A DNA stretch of 15,445 nt, taken from NCBI GenBank assembly GCA_002501065.1, contig DLRK01000205.1, positions 123,476-138,920 of the forward strand, written 5' to 3'. Under the pieces are notes generated by a model. The model did no database searches, was not told the origin of the DNA, and worked only from the letters and a program-made list of their open reading frames with translations. The stretch comes from Akkermansiaceae bacterium UBA7890 (GTDB lineage Bacteria; Verrucomicrobiota; Verrucomicrobiia; Verrucomicrobiales; Akkermansiaceae). Below, one piece after another: positions 6,584-15,064 of this stretch. Each line of letters begins with the position of its first letter. Position 1 is the stretch's first letter. A program made the position numbers and the translations under genes.

Positions 6584-8076
6584 CAGACTTCGGCAGTTCC
6601 TTTCTCAAGTTCATGCTGGTAGGCGGCCTCCACCACCGTGCCCTCATCCAGGTGCTCCTTCTTGTCGTCGTAATGCACATCACTCTCTTCCTTGGCCCAC
6701 TTGACCTCCGCGATGTTGACACAAGGCAGGAAACGCAGGAAGAGCAGGAAGAGTGCGGTGAAGAGCCCGATCGTCCCGAGAAAAAGGCCAATGTCCACCC
6801 AGCTCGGATTATAGTACTTCCAGTTGGCGGGCATGAAATCACGCGTCAGGGTGGTCACAATGATGACAAAGCGCTCAAACCACATCCCGGCATTGACTGC
6901 CATGCACACTCCCATCACGACCCAGAGGTTTTCACGGCACCACTTGAACCAGAAGAGTTGGGGAGAAAGCACGTTGCAGCTCATCATGGCCACGTAGGCC
7001 CACCAGTAGGGACCGGTGATCCGGTAGGTGAAAGCCGCCATCTCATACTTGGCACCCGAATAGAAGGCCACGAAGAGTTCCATCAGGTAGGCGTATCCCA
7101 CGATCGTTCCCGTCAGGAGGATGATCTTGGCCATATTGTCGATGTGCTTCATCGTGATCATGTCATCCAGCCCGTAGATGAAGCGGGCCGGAATCATGAT
7201 GGTCAATACCATGGCGAAACCGCCGAAAATGGCGCCCGCAACAAAGTAGGGCGGGAAAATGGTGGTATGCCAGCCGGGCACCACCGAGGTGGCAAAGTCG
7301 AAACTCACCACCGAGTGCACGGAGAGCACGAGCGGGGTAGAGAGCGCCGCGAGGAGGAGATAGGCCATCTCATAGTGGCTCCAGTGGCGATTGCTTCCAC
7401 GCCAGCCGAGCGAGAAGAGCCCGTAGAGCAGTTTCTTCACCCCGCGCTTGCAGCGGTCCCGGATGGTGGCCAGATCGGGCACCATCCCGAGAAACCAGAA
7501 CACGAGCGAGATTGAGAAGTAGGTCCCGACCGCAAAAACGTCCCAGAGAAGCGGTGACTTGAAATTCTGCCAGACCGCGTTGGCGTTGGGAATGGGCGCG
7601 AGATACCAGGCCATCCAGACCCGTCCCACGTGAAAGGCCGGAAAGATACCGGCACAGATCACCGCAAAGATGGTCATGGCCTCCGCTGCACGGTTGATGG
7701 AAGTTCGCCAGTTCTGCCGGGTGAGGAAGAGAATAGCGGAAATGAGGGTTCCGGCATGGCCGATTCCGATCCAGAACACGAAGTTCACGATGGGCCAGCC
7801 CCACATCACCCGGTTGGTGTTGCCCCACACCCCTACCCCGGTGGTCACCAGGTAGACCAGACCCCCGCCCACTCCCATGATGGCCATGGCGATGGTGGGA
7901 AGGAAGAGCGTCCACCAGATCTTGGGCTGCTTGTTCTCGATCACCCCGCACACACGCTCCGTGATCCAATGGTAGGAACGCTTGTTGAGGACGAGCTTCT
8001 CGCGCTCCAGCACCGGGAGTTTCACCTCCCGGGGCGCTGACGCCTCACTCGTAGTCTTGGTGGCGGTATCTGCCAT
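6583..8076 (-). CDS. actC: Alternative Complex III subunit ActC (NrfD-like quinol-oxidising membrane subunit)
   Basis: A 497-residue, about 10-helix NrfD/PsrC-type protein. The N-terminus (1-50) is hydrophilic. Helix 1 starts near residue 54. The conserved segment IGIGHAGTLISA (about 103-114) and the RQNWRTSINRAAEAMT loop (about 120-135) are typical of ActC, as is IFPAFHVGRVWMAWY (about 144-158). The C-terminal 50 residues are charged and cytoplasmic or soluble. In ACIII, ActC binds the quinol and hands electrons to the ActB iron-sulfur chain. It starts 19 bp after actB, with AGGAG about 11 bases before the ATG, and its stop overlaps actD. No abnormal features seen. Confidence 0.95.
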   Translation of the reverse strand: MADTATKTTSEASAPREVKLPVLEREKLVLNKRSYHWITERVCGVIENKQPKIWWTLFLPTIAMAIMGVGGGLVYLVTTGVGVWGNTNRVMWGWPIVNFVFWIGIGHAGTLISAILFLTRQNWRTSINRAAEAMTIFAVICAGIFPAFHVGRVWMAWYLAPIPNANAVWQNFKSPLLWDVFAVGTYFSISLVFWFLGMVPDLATIRDRCKRGVKKLLYGLFSLGWRGSNRHWSHYEMAYLLLAALSTPLVLSVHSVVSFDFATSVVPGWHTTIFPPYFVAGAIFGGFAMVLTIMIPARFIYGLDDMITMKHIDNMAKIILLTGTIVGYAYLMELFVAFYSGAKYEMAAFTYRITGPYWWAYVAMMSCNVLSPQLFWFKWCRENLWVVMGVCMAVNAGMWFERFVIIVTTLTRDFMPANWKYYNPSWVDIGLFLGTIGLFTALFLLFLRFLPCVNIAEVKWAKEESDVHYDDKKEHLDEGTVVEAAYQHELEKGTAEV

Positions 8077-8095
8077 GAGTTTTCAGGCTCCTGGT

Positions 8096-11000
8096 TCAGG
8101 CGGTGTGGATGGTGGCCAGGCCTCGATAGGCAGCATCGGGCATGGCCGGGTTGGGGTTCTTCACACGGGCGAGGTAGCTGGTGCGCGGGGCAGTCCCGAC
8201 ATACTGCAGGACGTCGTAGTTGCGCGGGTTGTGGATGATCTCGATCATTCCATCCCCGTTCTTTTTCTCTCCCTTGTACTTCGCGCGCCAGACCTGTGCG
8301 TCCTCCTTGTCGAGGAGGTTGCCAAAGCTGACCGCGTTGACTTCACAGGCGTCCTGGCACGCCATCTTGATCGAGTCCGCCTTGACCCTCAGGTCTTCCG
8401 CCTTGATCGACACCTCGGTGGACCGGGTGCCGGCACGCAGTGTCTTTTCGCGCCCAATCTGCTTCTGCTTGATCTTGGCACTCTCCAGGCGCTGCACGCA
8501 ATAGGTGCACTTCTCCATCACCCCGCGCATGCGTACTGATACGTTCGGGTTCCGCTGAAGGTGGGGAGCGGTCCCCACCTGCGTTGCGCCAAAGGGGCCC
8601 TTGTAGAGGTTCCGATCGAGGAGCGGATTGCGCTTATTGTAGTCGAAATAGTTGAAACGCCGCGCCTTATAGGGGCAGTTGTTGGCACAGTAGCGGGTTC
8701 CGATACAACGGTTGTAGGCCATGGTATTGAGCCCTTCTTCGGTGTGCACCGTGGCATTGACCGGACAGACTGTCTCGCAGGGCGCATTCTCACACTGCAT
8801 GCAGGACACCGGCTGCGGAATCATCTCGGGATTCTCCTGCACCCAAGCAGGAGTGGGCACCTTCTCATGGGTCTTCTCGTCCATTTCAGTCATGGGAGCC
8901 GCAAAATAGCGGTCCATGCGGATCCAGTGCATCTCGCGCCCCATCGCGACCTGTTCCTTACCCACGATCGGGATGTTGTTCTCCGCCTGACAGGCGATCA
9001 GGCAGGAGTTGCACCCGAGGCAGGTGTTGAGATCGATCGTCATGCCCCACTGGTGGATCTTGTCACTGATGAGATCCTCCTGCTTGTCGGGGTCACTTTC
9101 CCAGGTCTTCGATCCACGACGCTCATAGAGGGAAATATTTTCGGGAGCATGTGAATCGACCGGTCCCTGCCTGCGCACCCGGGCGATCTGCTTTTCAAAG
9201 GAGACCTTGTGCCCGTGATGCTCGACAGCCTTGGTGGAAACCTCGCGGGCGAGTGCCCGGCCATTCATGGCGTTGTGCTCCTGGACCAGGGCGACGGGAT
9301 ACCGTTCCTTCACCTTCGTGACTGTGGCCACGGAACTGAAGGAGGCATCGCCACGCAACTGGTTGGCATTGAACCCGGTGTTAATGCCCACGAGTCCGAC
9401 AGGGGCATAAGGGTCATCTTCACTGGCCACCTCCACCCCGTCGCGCTTGTCGGAGGCTCCCTGCCCGTAGCCAAGGGCAATGGAGATACAGTTGTCGGCG
9501 TGACCGAAGGCCACCAGAACGGGGATCTCCATCCGACCCGCCGCAGTCTTTATCAGCGCCATGGGTGCCCTGGCGTTCTCTCCCTCGTCAATGAGCGGCT
9601 TGGGCGCATTCTTGACCTTGCCCAGAAGCGGGATGTCGGTCTCGGGTTCAAGTTCCTGAATGGCATCGTAGACCCCGAGATCCTTGGCCGTCTTGGGTGA
9701 AACAAGAGCGGCGTTGTCCCACGAGAGCTTCAAAATGGGATCCGGCGCCTCCTGCAGCCAGCCGTTGTCGATATAGCGACCGTCCCACACCGAAGCATCC
9801 GCCAGGAAATTGATCTCGATTCCGTCCGGCCTGTTTGCGGCAAGACCGGGTGCCGGGGCCTTCACCTTTTCGGTGTCCATGCTGCGGTAGGAACTACTCC
9901 GCAGGTAGCCGTCCCTGAGAGCCTCCTTCCAGGCGATGTCACCCTCCTCATTGGCATTATCGGGCAGGGCGAAGGTCTTGCGCACTTCCGCCAGGGCCGG
10001 CGAGGGATCGCCATTCAGGCCTTCACCCGCGACAAGCGTCGGGGCCGCGATCTTCTCCTCCTGGTTCTTGCTCTCCACCTTGGCCCAGTCGAAGGATTTC
10101 CAGGAAAGGAGCTGGGCAAGGATCTCAAGCTCAGAGTGTCCTCCGTAGAGCGGCAGGATCATCGGCTGCACCAGCGAGTAGGTTCCACTCGCGGTGCGGG
10201 TATCACCCCAGCTCTCCAGATAGTGGGCACCCGGGATATGCCAGTCACAGGCCAGGGCGGTAGCGTCAGTGCGCAGGCCCAGATGGATGCTCAGCTTGGC
10301 GCGATCGAGCAGATCCGCAAATCTTCCACCCGGGCGGTCATATACCGGATTGGACGGTCCCAGGAGGAGGACGATGGTATCGGTATCAACCTCCTTCTCG
10401 AACTCGGCAATGCTCCCGTAGCCCCTGCGACCGGTTTCATAGGCCACCAGTGGTCCCCCATAGGCTCCCAGCTTCTTGTTGATGGCGATGACGATGCGCT
10501 GCAGTTCTTCCCCATGGCGGCTCCCGGCCAGAACCACGGCCCTGCCTTCATTCGCCTTAAGGTCGTCCACGCACCCCTTGATCCAACCGTCAAAGCTCTC
10601 CGTGTCGCCCAATACTTCTGCCTTCTCCTCGGCGGACATCCTGCCGGACTCGTAACCTTCGACCGTCACCCCGAGCTCAGCGGCGACCTGCGCCGCAATC
10701 CTGGCGATCTGGCTGGGCTTGGCCCGCAGGCGGTGATCGGCCATACCTCCGGTAAGGCTGTAGGCCGTCTCTGCCACATAGAGCCGGTTCATGGCCTCGG
10801 AATCGATGTCCTTCCTGTAATCCTCTCCCCCTCCCTGACGCTTCCTGGAAAACTGTGAGGCATTTCCCATCGGATCGATTCCGAGAAAGTCACAGTCCAG
10901 CGACAGGATGCGATCAGCCTTGGAGAAATCGACCACCACTTCCACCCCGTCACCGAAGAGCTCCGCCTGCACCTTGCGGCGGGCCTCGCCCCGCAGGGAC

Positions 11001-11653
11001 TCATAGCTGTAGAACCTGGAACCCGGATAAGCCGTCTCTATCTCGCCCTTCAGGCGATGGCGGGTCGGGCAATCGTCTTCACCAACCAGGATGGCAAGTT
11101 TTCCGCCCTCCCTGGTGATAGAGGTGAAGACCTCTTCAAATTCCTTCTGTGAAGCCTTCTTCCCCCGTTTCAGGAAGTCCCTGGAACGGGTGGGATCGTA
11201 GAGATTGAGAACGGACGCCTGGGTCAGGGCATCGGCACCGCATCCATCGTCGTGATCGCCATTGGGCGCCAACTTGGTGGGTCGGCCCTCAAAGGTGGTG
11301 ACTACCAGGGGCACGGAGCCCTCCGCCCGCGGCCGGGTGGAAGCATAATAGAGCGGCTTTCCGGGAATAACCCACTCCGGCGCCTTCTTGTAGGGCACGA
11401 TGTAGGACTCCGGGCGCCGACACGACACCAGCGTCAGTCCGCTCAACGCCGAGGACGCCCCCATGAGCTTGAGAAAGCTGCGCCGCGTGGCCTGCCGGTC
11501 TTCCTCGCTCAGGCAGCCGGAGCCCGTCGGAAATTCACGTTCGAGGTGCTCCTGAAAGGCTGGACTACGCTCCAGTTCACCCACGCTACGCCAGGACACG
11601 ACGCCCGCATCCTCTGCAGGAATATCCGGATGATGCCAGGTGCGTTTACTCAT
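8096..11653 (-). CDS. actB: Alternative Complex III subunit ActB (molybdopterin-oxidoreductase-like / iron-sulfur fusion)
   Basis: A 1185-residue fusion. The N-terminal 56 residues precede a Tat-type signal with twin arginine R57-R58 (RRSFLKLMGASSAL) and a cysteine at 78 (LTLVSCRRPES); such late Tat signals are typical of ActB. Residues about 80-800 form the molybdopterin-oxidoreductase-like domain, which in known ACIII carries no metal cofactor. The C-terminal part is a ferredoxin-type electron-transfer domain. Cysteine groups are C878/881/884/888 (CLGCNSCLIAC), C951/954/959/963 (CMQCENAPC followed by a further C), C983/989/993 (C-x5-C-x3-CP), C1049/1052 (CTYC) and a later ACQDAC. This matches the family set of cubane clusters plus a 3Fe-4S cluster. 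The protein faces the periplasm and relays electrons from quinol at ActC to the hemes of ActA/ActE. It starts 3 bp after actA. Confidence 0.95.
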   Translation of the reverse strand: MSKRTWHHPDIPAEDAGVVSWRSVGELERSPAFQEHLEREFPTGSGCLSEEDRQATRRSFLKLMGASSALSGLTLVSCRRPESYIVPYKKAPEWVIPGKPLYYASTRPRAEGSVPLVVTTFEGRPTKLAPNGDHDDGCGADALTQASVLNLYDPTRSRDFLKRGKKASQKEFEEVFTSITREGGKLAILVGEDDCPTRHRLKGEIETAYPGSRFYSYESLRGEARRKVQAELFGDGVEVVVDFSKADRILSLDCDFLGIDPMGNASQFSRKRQGGGEDYRKDIDSEAMNRLYVAETAYSLTGGMADHRLRAKPSQIARIAAQVAAELGVTVEGYESGRMSAEEKAEVLGDTESFDGWIKGCVDDLKANEGRAVVLAGSRHGEELQRIVIAINKKLGAYGGPLVAYETGRRGYGSIAEFEKEVDTDTIVLLLGPSNPVYDRPGGRFADLLDRAKLSIHLGLRTDATALACDWHIPGAHYLESWGDTRTASGTYSLVQPMILPLYGGHSELEILAQLLSWKSFDWAKVESKNQEEKIAAPTLVAGEGLNGDPSPALAEVRKTFALPDNANEEGDIAWKEALRDGYLRSSSYRSMDTEKVKAPAPGLAANRPDGIEINFLADASVWDGRYIDNGWLQEAPDPILKLSWDNAALVSPKTAKDLGVYDAIQELEPETDIPLLGKVKNAPKPLIDEGENARAPMALIKTAAGRMEIPVLVAFGHADNCISIALGYGQGASDKRDGVEVASEDDPYAPVGLVGINTGFNANQLRGDASFSSVATVTKVKERYPVALVQEHNAMNGRALAREVSTKAVEHHGHKVSFEKQIARVRRQGPVDSHAPENISLYERRGSKTWESDPDKQEDLISDKIHQWGMTIDLNTCLGCNSCLIACQAENNIPIVGKEQVAMGREMHWIRMDRYFAAPMTEMDEKTHEKVPTPAWVQENPEMIPQPVSCMQCENAPCETVCPVNATVHTEEGLNTMAYNRCIGTRYCANNCPYKARRFNYFDYNKRNPLLDRNLYKGPFGATQVGTAPHLQRNPNVSVRMRGVMEKCTYCVQRLESAKIKQKQIGREKTLRAGTRSTEVSIKAEDLRVKADSIKMACQDACEVNAVSFGNLLDKEDAQVWRAKYKGEKKNGDGMIEIIHNPRNYDVLQYVGTAPRTSYLARVKNPNPAMPDAAYRGLATIHTA

Positions 11654-11656
11654 GAT

Positions 11657-12373
11657 CTAGCGGTGGCAGGTGGAGCAACTCTCCTTGGCCTTGATGTTCC
11701 AGTGCTCCTTCAGAAAGAGACCCAGGTCCTTCTGGGTTTTGAGCTCCTCGCCGGTTTCGGGATGCAGGATCCTGTTGTCGGCCAGCCATTCCTCCGCGTC
11801 GTAGTCGAGGTTGAAGACCTCTTCCAGTGGACGAAGGTGATTTTCCGGCTTGCGGTGGCAGTCGAGACACCAGCCCATCGAATGCGGCTCGGCCTGGTAG
11901 ACGACCTTCATCTCGTTCACCTTTCCATGACAGGATTTGCAGGAGACCCCGCGGTTCACGTGGGCAGAGTGATTGAAGAAGACGTAATCGGGACTCTCAT
12001 GCACCCGGACCCACTTGATCGGCTCACCATCATACTCCGCAAAGTCCTTGTCGAAGGCCCGGCGCAGGGGCCTGAGCTTTTCGCTGTCCTTGCGAATATG
12101 CTGGTGGCAGTTCCAGCAGGTATTGGCGGAAGGAACGTTGGCATGGCCCGAATGCTCCACGAAGCTGTGGCAGTAGCGGCAGTCCATCCCCAGCTGATTC
12201 ACGTGCAATGAGTGATCGTAGGGAATCGGTTGGGCCGGCATGTAGCCGACACGTTGTGCCTTCGGGGTGGCGTAGTAGGAAAATCCCACCACCACTCCGG
12301 CCCCGGCGACTCCAAGGCACACCGCTACCTTAAGCGGCAAAATGTTCGTCCAGCGCGGGAAGAAATTGGCCAT
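11657..12373 (-). CDS. actA: Alternative Complex III subunit ActA (pentaheme cytochrome c)
   Basis: A 238-residue multiheme cytochrome c. One N-terminal membrane anchor spans about 12-34, followed by the ActA-type YMPAQPIPYDHSLH segment. There are five CxxCH motifs: C65-H69 (CRYCH), C86-H90 (CWNCH), C145-H149 (CKSCH), C169-H173 (CLDCH) and C233-H237 (CSTCH). The last ends one residue before the stop, so the C-terminus is intact. Extra histidines (H54, H57, H74, H77, H135, H138) offer distal ligands. ActA delivers electrons from the ActB clusters outward. It is the first gene of the operon. The start at 12373 is supported by AAGGAAAGG just upstream (AAGGA with 6 bases to ATG), the last of four such repeats. 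Three bases separate it from actB. Confidence 0.96.
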   Translation of the reverse strand: MANFFPRWTNILPLKVAVCLGVAGAGVVVGFSYYATPKAQRVGYMPAQPIPYDHSLHVNQLGMDCRYCHSFVEHSGHANVPSANTCWNCHQHIRKDSEKLRPLRRAFDKDFAEYDGEPIKWVRVHESPDYVFFNHSAHVNRGVSCKSCHGKVNEMKVVYQAEPHSMGWCLDCHRKPENHLRPLEEVFNLDYDAEEWLADNRILHPETGEELKTQKDLGLFLKEHWNIKAKESCSTCHR

Positions 12374-12376
12374 GGC

Positions 12377-12420
12377 CTTTCCTTGGAACTTTCCTTAGGG
12401 CTTTCCTTAAGGCTTTCCTT
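12377..12420 (-). repeat. Four AAGGAAAG copies at 12-bp period in the actA leader
   Basis: On the minus strand, AAGGAAAG occurs at 12413-12420, 12401-12408, 12389-12396 and 12377-12384, exactly 12 bp apart, separated by CCTT, CCCT, TTCC and then GCC before the ATG. The last copy is well placed as the ribosome-binding site of actA. The others are redundant Shine-Dalgarno-like purine tracts in the leader. Such a repeat could arise and vary by replication slippage. It lies between the palindromes at 12437-12477 and the operon's first codon. Confidence 0.9.
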
Positions 12421-12425
12421 CGGCA

Positions 12426-12454
12426 GCCATAACAATTTGTGAAAAAATTCACAA
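12426..12454 (-). promoter_or_regulatory. Possible sigma70-type promoter of the act operon
   Basis: On the minus strand TTGTGA (12449-12454) and TATGGC (12426-12431) are separated by 17 bp, a correct -35/-10 spacing. The -10 box matches the consensus only at TAT, so this is weak. The -35 lies inside the second palindrome; if real, a protein bound there would block polymerase. The transcription start would fall within or just before the AAGGAAAG repeats. Confidence 0.25.
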
Positions 12455-12477
12455 GGACTTTGTGAATTTTTTCACAA
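12437..12477. promoter_or_regulatory. Double CRP-like operator forming an 18-bp inverted repeat
   Basis: On the + strand TTGTGAAAAAATTCACAA (12437-12454) and TTGTGAATTTTTTCACAA (12460-12477) are separated by 5 bp. Each contains a perfect TGTGA-N6-TCACA dyad, identical to the half-sites of the E. coli CRP consensus. The two are also exact reverse complements of one another, so together they form an 18-bp stem with a 5-base loop. The centres are 23 bp apart, close to two helical turns, as expected for two dimers bound on one face. They sit about 72 and 95 bp upstream of the actA start. A CRP/FNR-family regulator is the natural candidate. A terminator is less likely because no T run follows on the minus strand. 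Confidence 0.75.
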
Positions 12478-12844
12478 GCGATCAGCTCCCAGTGACCTTG
12501 CCACGATGAAATGGCACGCTGCCGAAGTGGTCGCTGCCCTCACTCCAGACAACCCTCCAATCTCGCCTTCTCTCCCACAGGATCTGAGGGCTAGGTGCCC
12601 AGTACTGGGGAGATGAGTCCGTTCCTCCACCGGGGACCGCATGGGCGCAAGTGGCCTTCTCCCCTCTCGCCCTCGAGTATCCCGTAGCGCGTCCATTGGA
12701 CCACCAGCAGATCGGGGATCGCTCCGTCCCCATCCGTAGCGTCCCTCGTGGCGATCAGCGCTGACTCCCATCGCACAAAAAAGAGGGGCCACGGGCGACT
12801 TGAGTCATGAAATCCCGGTATTGGAGCGCCACTCCATCCGATCC
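12478..12844. other. Gene-free spacer, possible repeat or decayed sequence
   Basis: There is no convincing gene between the ThuA stop and the operators. On the minus strand all three frames stay open over much of 12482-12792 (106, 83 and 61 codons). None gives a recognisable or globular-looking protein, and a shift of frame near 12600 would join two fragments. A perfect 12-bp palindrome CCCAGTACTGGG lies at 12598-12609, a 5-bp stem at 12822-12836, and a T6 run (minus strand) at 12777-12782. The stretch could be an interspersed intergenic repeat, a broken small gene, or plain spacer. Confidence 0.45.
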
Positions 12845-13744
12845 CTATTTCGACGGCACATCAAAGTCCCCCAGGGCATACTGCAGGCCGCCCAGATAGA
12901 TCTTGAGCACATCCGGGTGCCAGTACATGGCGTCGTTGTGGCCGAGTGAGCAGTAAAAGACGCGACCTTCACCCCACTTGCGCACCCAGCCCACTCCGTA
13001 ATCACGGTCCGCCCGCTTGAGGCCCTTCTTATCGCTCTTCTCCAGGTCGAGGCGCAGGAGCATCTGCACCTTGCTGGAATCGTATGGATCACGCAACTGG
13101 TAGATTTCCTCCTTGAAGCTCATGCTCCCGCCCTTCAGGTGGGCCACGATGGGGTGCTTCTCCTGCCCCTTCTCCACCGCAATGGTCACATTGCTGCCGC
13201 CGCCCCACGGGTGACCGTCGAAAGCACCGTTGATCATCTTGGAGTATTCCGGAGTGTGATCTCCCCTGGGCTTGAGGGTGTCGGTGGCGGAGTGAAAGCC
13301 CGCGAAGCCCTTCCCGCTCTTCACAAAGTCCTGCAGGTTCTTCTGCAGGCGCTCCGAGCGGGCCTGGGGATCGATCACAGCCTTCTCCCGGAAGGGATCC
13401 CCGGTGGTATTGAGGAAGAGAATGGCATCAAACTCGTTGATCCTGTCGCTCTCAAAGTTGCCCAGGTCATCACTGAGGATGGCCTCATAGGCACCTGTCT
13501 TCTCCCCCATCATCTTCACCGCAGTCAAACCGGTGGGAATCGATCCGTGGCGGAATCCATTGGTGCGCGAGAAAACGAGGAGCTTTCGCTTCTTCCTGGG
13601 CTCAGCGAAAGCCTTCTCAGGCAGGCTGGGCGCAATCTTATCGGCATTCTTGCCCTGGGGCTTGCCGTCTTTCTGGCCGATCGCCAGCGGGACCATGGCC
13701 GCCACAAGGGCGACGGGGAGGATGAGGGACAGTCGCTGTTTCAT
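12845..13744 (-). CDS. Secreted ThuA-like domain protein
   Basis: A 299-residue protein with a Sec-type signal peptide (charged MKQR, hydrophobic core about 5-22, likely cleavage near residue 23-24), then a Lys-rich linker and a ThuA-like domain (about 52-295). Landmarks are KLLVFSRTNGFRH (54-66), FDAILFLNTTGD (105-116), GKGFAGFHSATDTL (144-157), and the C-terminal GVGWVRKWGEGRVFYCSLGH (250-269) followed by YWHPDVLKIYLGGLQYA. ThuA-like proteins have a class I glutamine amidotransferase-like fold and are named after trehalose utilisation; the exact reaction is unknown for most. This is the secreted form common beside Gfo/Idh/MocA oxidoreductases, suggesting carbohydrate breakdown. It starts 105 bp after the oxidoreductase stop. 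No strong ribosome-binding site was seen. Confidence 0.88.
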   Translation of the reverse strand: MKQRLSLILPVALVAAMVPLAIGQKDGKPQGKNADKIAPSLPEKAFAEPRKKRKLLVFSRTNGFRHGSIPTGLTAVKMMGEKTGAYEAILSDDLGNFESDRINEFDAILFLNTTGDPFREKAVIDPQARSERLQKNLQDFVKSGKGFAGFHSATDTLKPRGDHTPEYSKMINGAFDGHPWGGGSNVTIAVEKGQEKHPIVAHLKGGSMSFKEEIYQLRDPYDSSKVQMLLRLDLEKSDKKGLKRADRDYGVGWVRKWGEGRVFYCSLGHNDAMYWHPDVLKIYLGGLQYALGDFDVPSK

Positions 13745-13849
13745 GATGATCTTGGAATTTGTTGCACGCTAGAGGACGCGAAAGGCAACGGCAACCCTTC
13801 AATTGCAGGAGGATGCAGGAGGAAATCCCGGGGAAGTTCGCTCCCTGCC

Positions 13850-15010
13850 CTACAGATCCAACCCGGTCCAGGCCGCATTGTTCCCTGAGGACTCCACGCA
13901 GGCCTTGATGAAGGCGTTGCCTGCCACCCCGTCATCAACGGTCGGGAAATCATAGCCCTCCGCAGGCGGATCATTGCCTTCGATCTGGTCGGCAATCGCC
14001 CCTGCGGCCGCGAGGTAGATGTTGGCGAAGGCCTCGATAAAGCCTTCCGGGTGCGCGAAGGGCGTCCGTGAGTTGGCCGAGGCCGCTTCTCCTACATAGT
14101 CATTGCCGCGGCGATAGGTCTTTCGCGGAGCATTGGCATACTTCACGACCAACTCGTTGGGATCCTCCTGGTGCCACTCGATGGAGGCCTTCGTTCCATA
14201 GGCCCGGATGTTGAGATCGTTCTCATCCCCGTTGGAGATCTGGGAGGCATAAATGATCCCCTTCACCCCATCGGTGAAACGAACCAGGCAGTTGCCGTCA
14301 TCGTCGAGTTCGCGCCCCGGAATGAAGGCAGACAGTTCAGCGGCCAGCTCATCCACTTCCAGCCCGCAGATGTAGCGCACAAGGTTGTGGGCGTGGGTGC
14401 CGATATCCCCCATGCAGTTGGAGGCCCCGGCGATGGCGGGGTCGGCCCGCCAGTTGGAAATCTGGCCCTGGCCTTCACCTTCCACATCCCCCACCGCGTA
14501 GCCCTGCGGATATTCGGCCACCACCTTGAGAAGCCTGCCCAGTTCACCGTCCTGCACCATCCGGCGGGCCTCCTTCACCATCGGGTAACCGGTGTAGTTG
14601 TGGGTGAGGCAGAAGACCTTGCCACTTGAGTGCACCAGTTGCTGCAGCTCCTTGGCGTCGTCCAGGTTGCTGGAGAGCGGCTTGTCGCAGATCACATTGA
14701 AGCCGGCCTCCAGGAAGGTCCTGGCCACCGGGACATGCAGGTGGTTCTGCACCACGATGGTCACGAAATCGATCCCGTCCTCCCGTGCCGCCTCCTTCTC
14801 AGCCATCTCCTGGTAGGAGCCGTAGACACGATCCGGATCGAGAAAGAAGTCCTCGCCACTGAGTCTTGATTTCTCCGGATCGGACGAGAAGGCCCCCGCC
14901 ACCAGTTCAATCCTGCCATCCAGGTTGGCCGCCATGCGGTGCACCGCGCCGATGAACGCACCGCGTCCACCACCAACCATTCCCATGCGGAGTTTTCTGT
15001 TGAGTGCCAT
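13850..15010 (-). CDS. Gfo/Idh/MocA family NAD(P)-dependent oxidoreductase
   Basis: A 386-residue oxidoreductase. The N-terminal Rossmann fold begins with GMVGGGRGAFIG (10-21). The conserved lysine motif is CDKPLS (108-113, K110) and the catalytic-type motif GDIGTHAHNL (201-210) holds D202 and H206. The C-terminal alpha/beta domain carries the AYGTKASIEW-type strand. Substrate is probably a sugar or inositol-like alcohol, but it cannot be told from sequence alone. The reading frame extends upstream to 15049, but MALNRKLRMGMVGGG at 15010 places the Rossmann motif at the usual distance, so I use that start. No signal peptide is seen, so it should be cytoplasmic. It follows the partial paralogue by 54 bp and precedes the ThuA gene. 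Confidence 0.92.
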   Translation of the reverse strand: MALNRKLRMGMVGGGRGAFIGAVHRMAANLDGRIELVAGAFSSDPEKSRLSGEDFFLDPDRVYGSYQEMAEKEAAREDGIDFVTIVVQNHLHVPVARTFLEAGFNVICDKPLSSNLDDAKELQQLVHSSGKVFCLTHNYTGYPMVKEARRMVQDGELGRLLKVVAEYPQGYAVGDVEGEGQGQISNWRADPAIAGASNCMGDIGTHAHNLVRYICGLEVDELAAELSAFIPGRELDDDGNCLVRFTDGVKGIIYASQISNGDENDLNIRAYGTKASIEWHQEDPNELVVKYANAPRKTYRRGNDYVGEAASANSRTPFAHPEGFIEAFANIYLAAAGAIADQIEGNDPPAEGYDFPTVDDGVAGNAFIKACVESSGNNAAWTGLDL

Positions 15011-15064
15011 GAGTCGTGAGTTGTGAGATCTGTCGGGCAAGCGCCCCATTTTGCGAAATTTAAC

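Noticed and set aside
6613..7515. 300-codon open frame on the plus strand
   Set aside because: It is antisense to actC with low-complexity His/Glu/Gly content; actC is unambiguous.
11252..12211. 319-codon open frame on the plus strand
   Set aside because: It runs antisense across both actB and actA and ignores their boundary; no domain recognised.
12437..12477. Reading the inverted repeat as a Rho-independent terminator
   Set aside because: The stem is AT-rich, no T run follows on either side, and it lies close upstream of an operon start rather than just after a gene.
12777..12836. Possible terminator after the ThuA gene
   Set aside because: The stem at 12822-12836 has only 5 bp, and the T6 run on the minus strand is about 40 bp further on with no stable stem before it.
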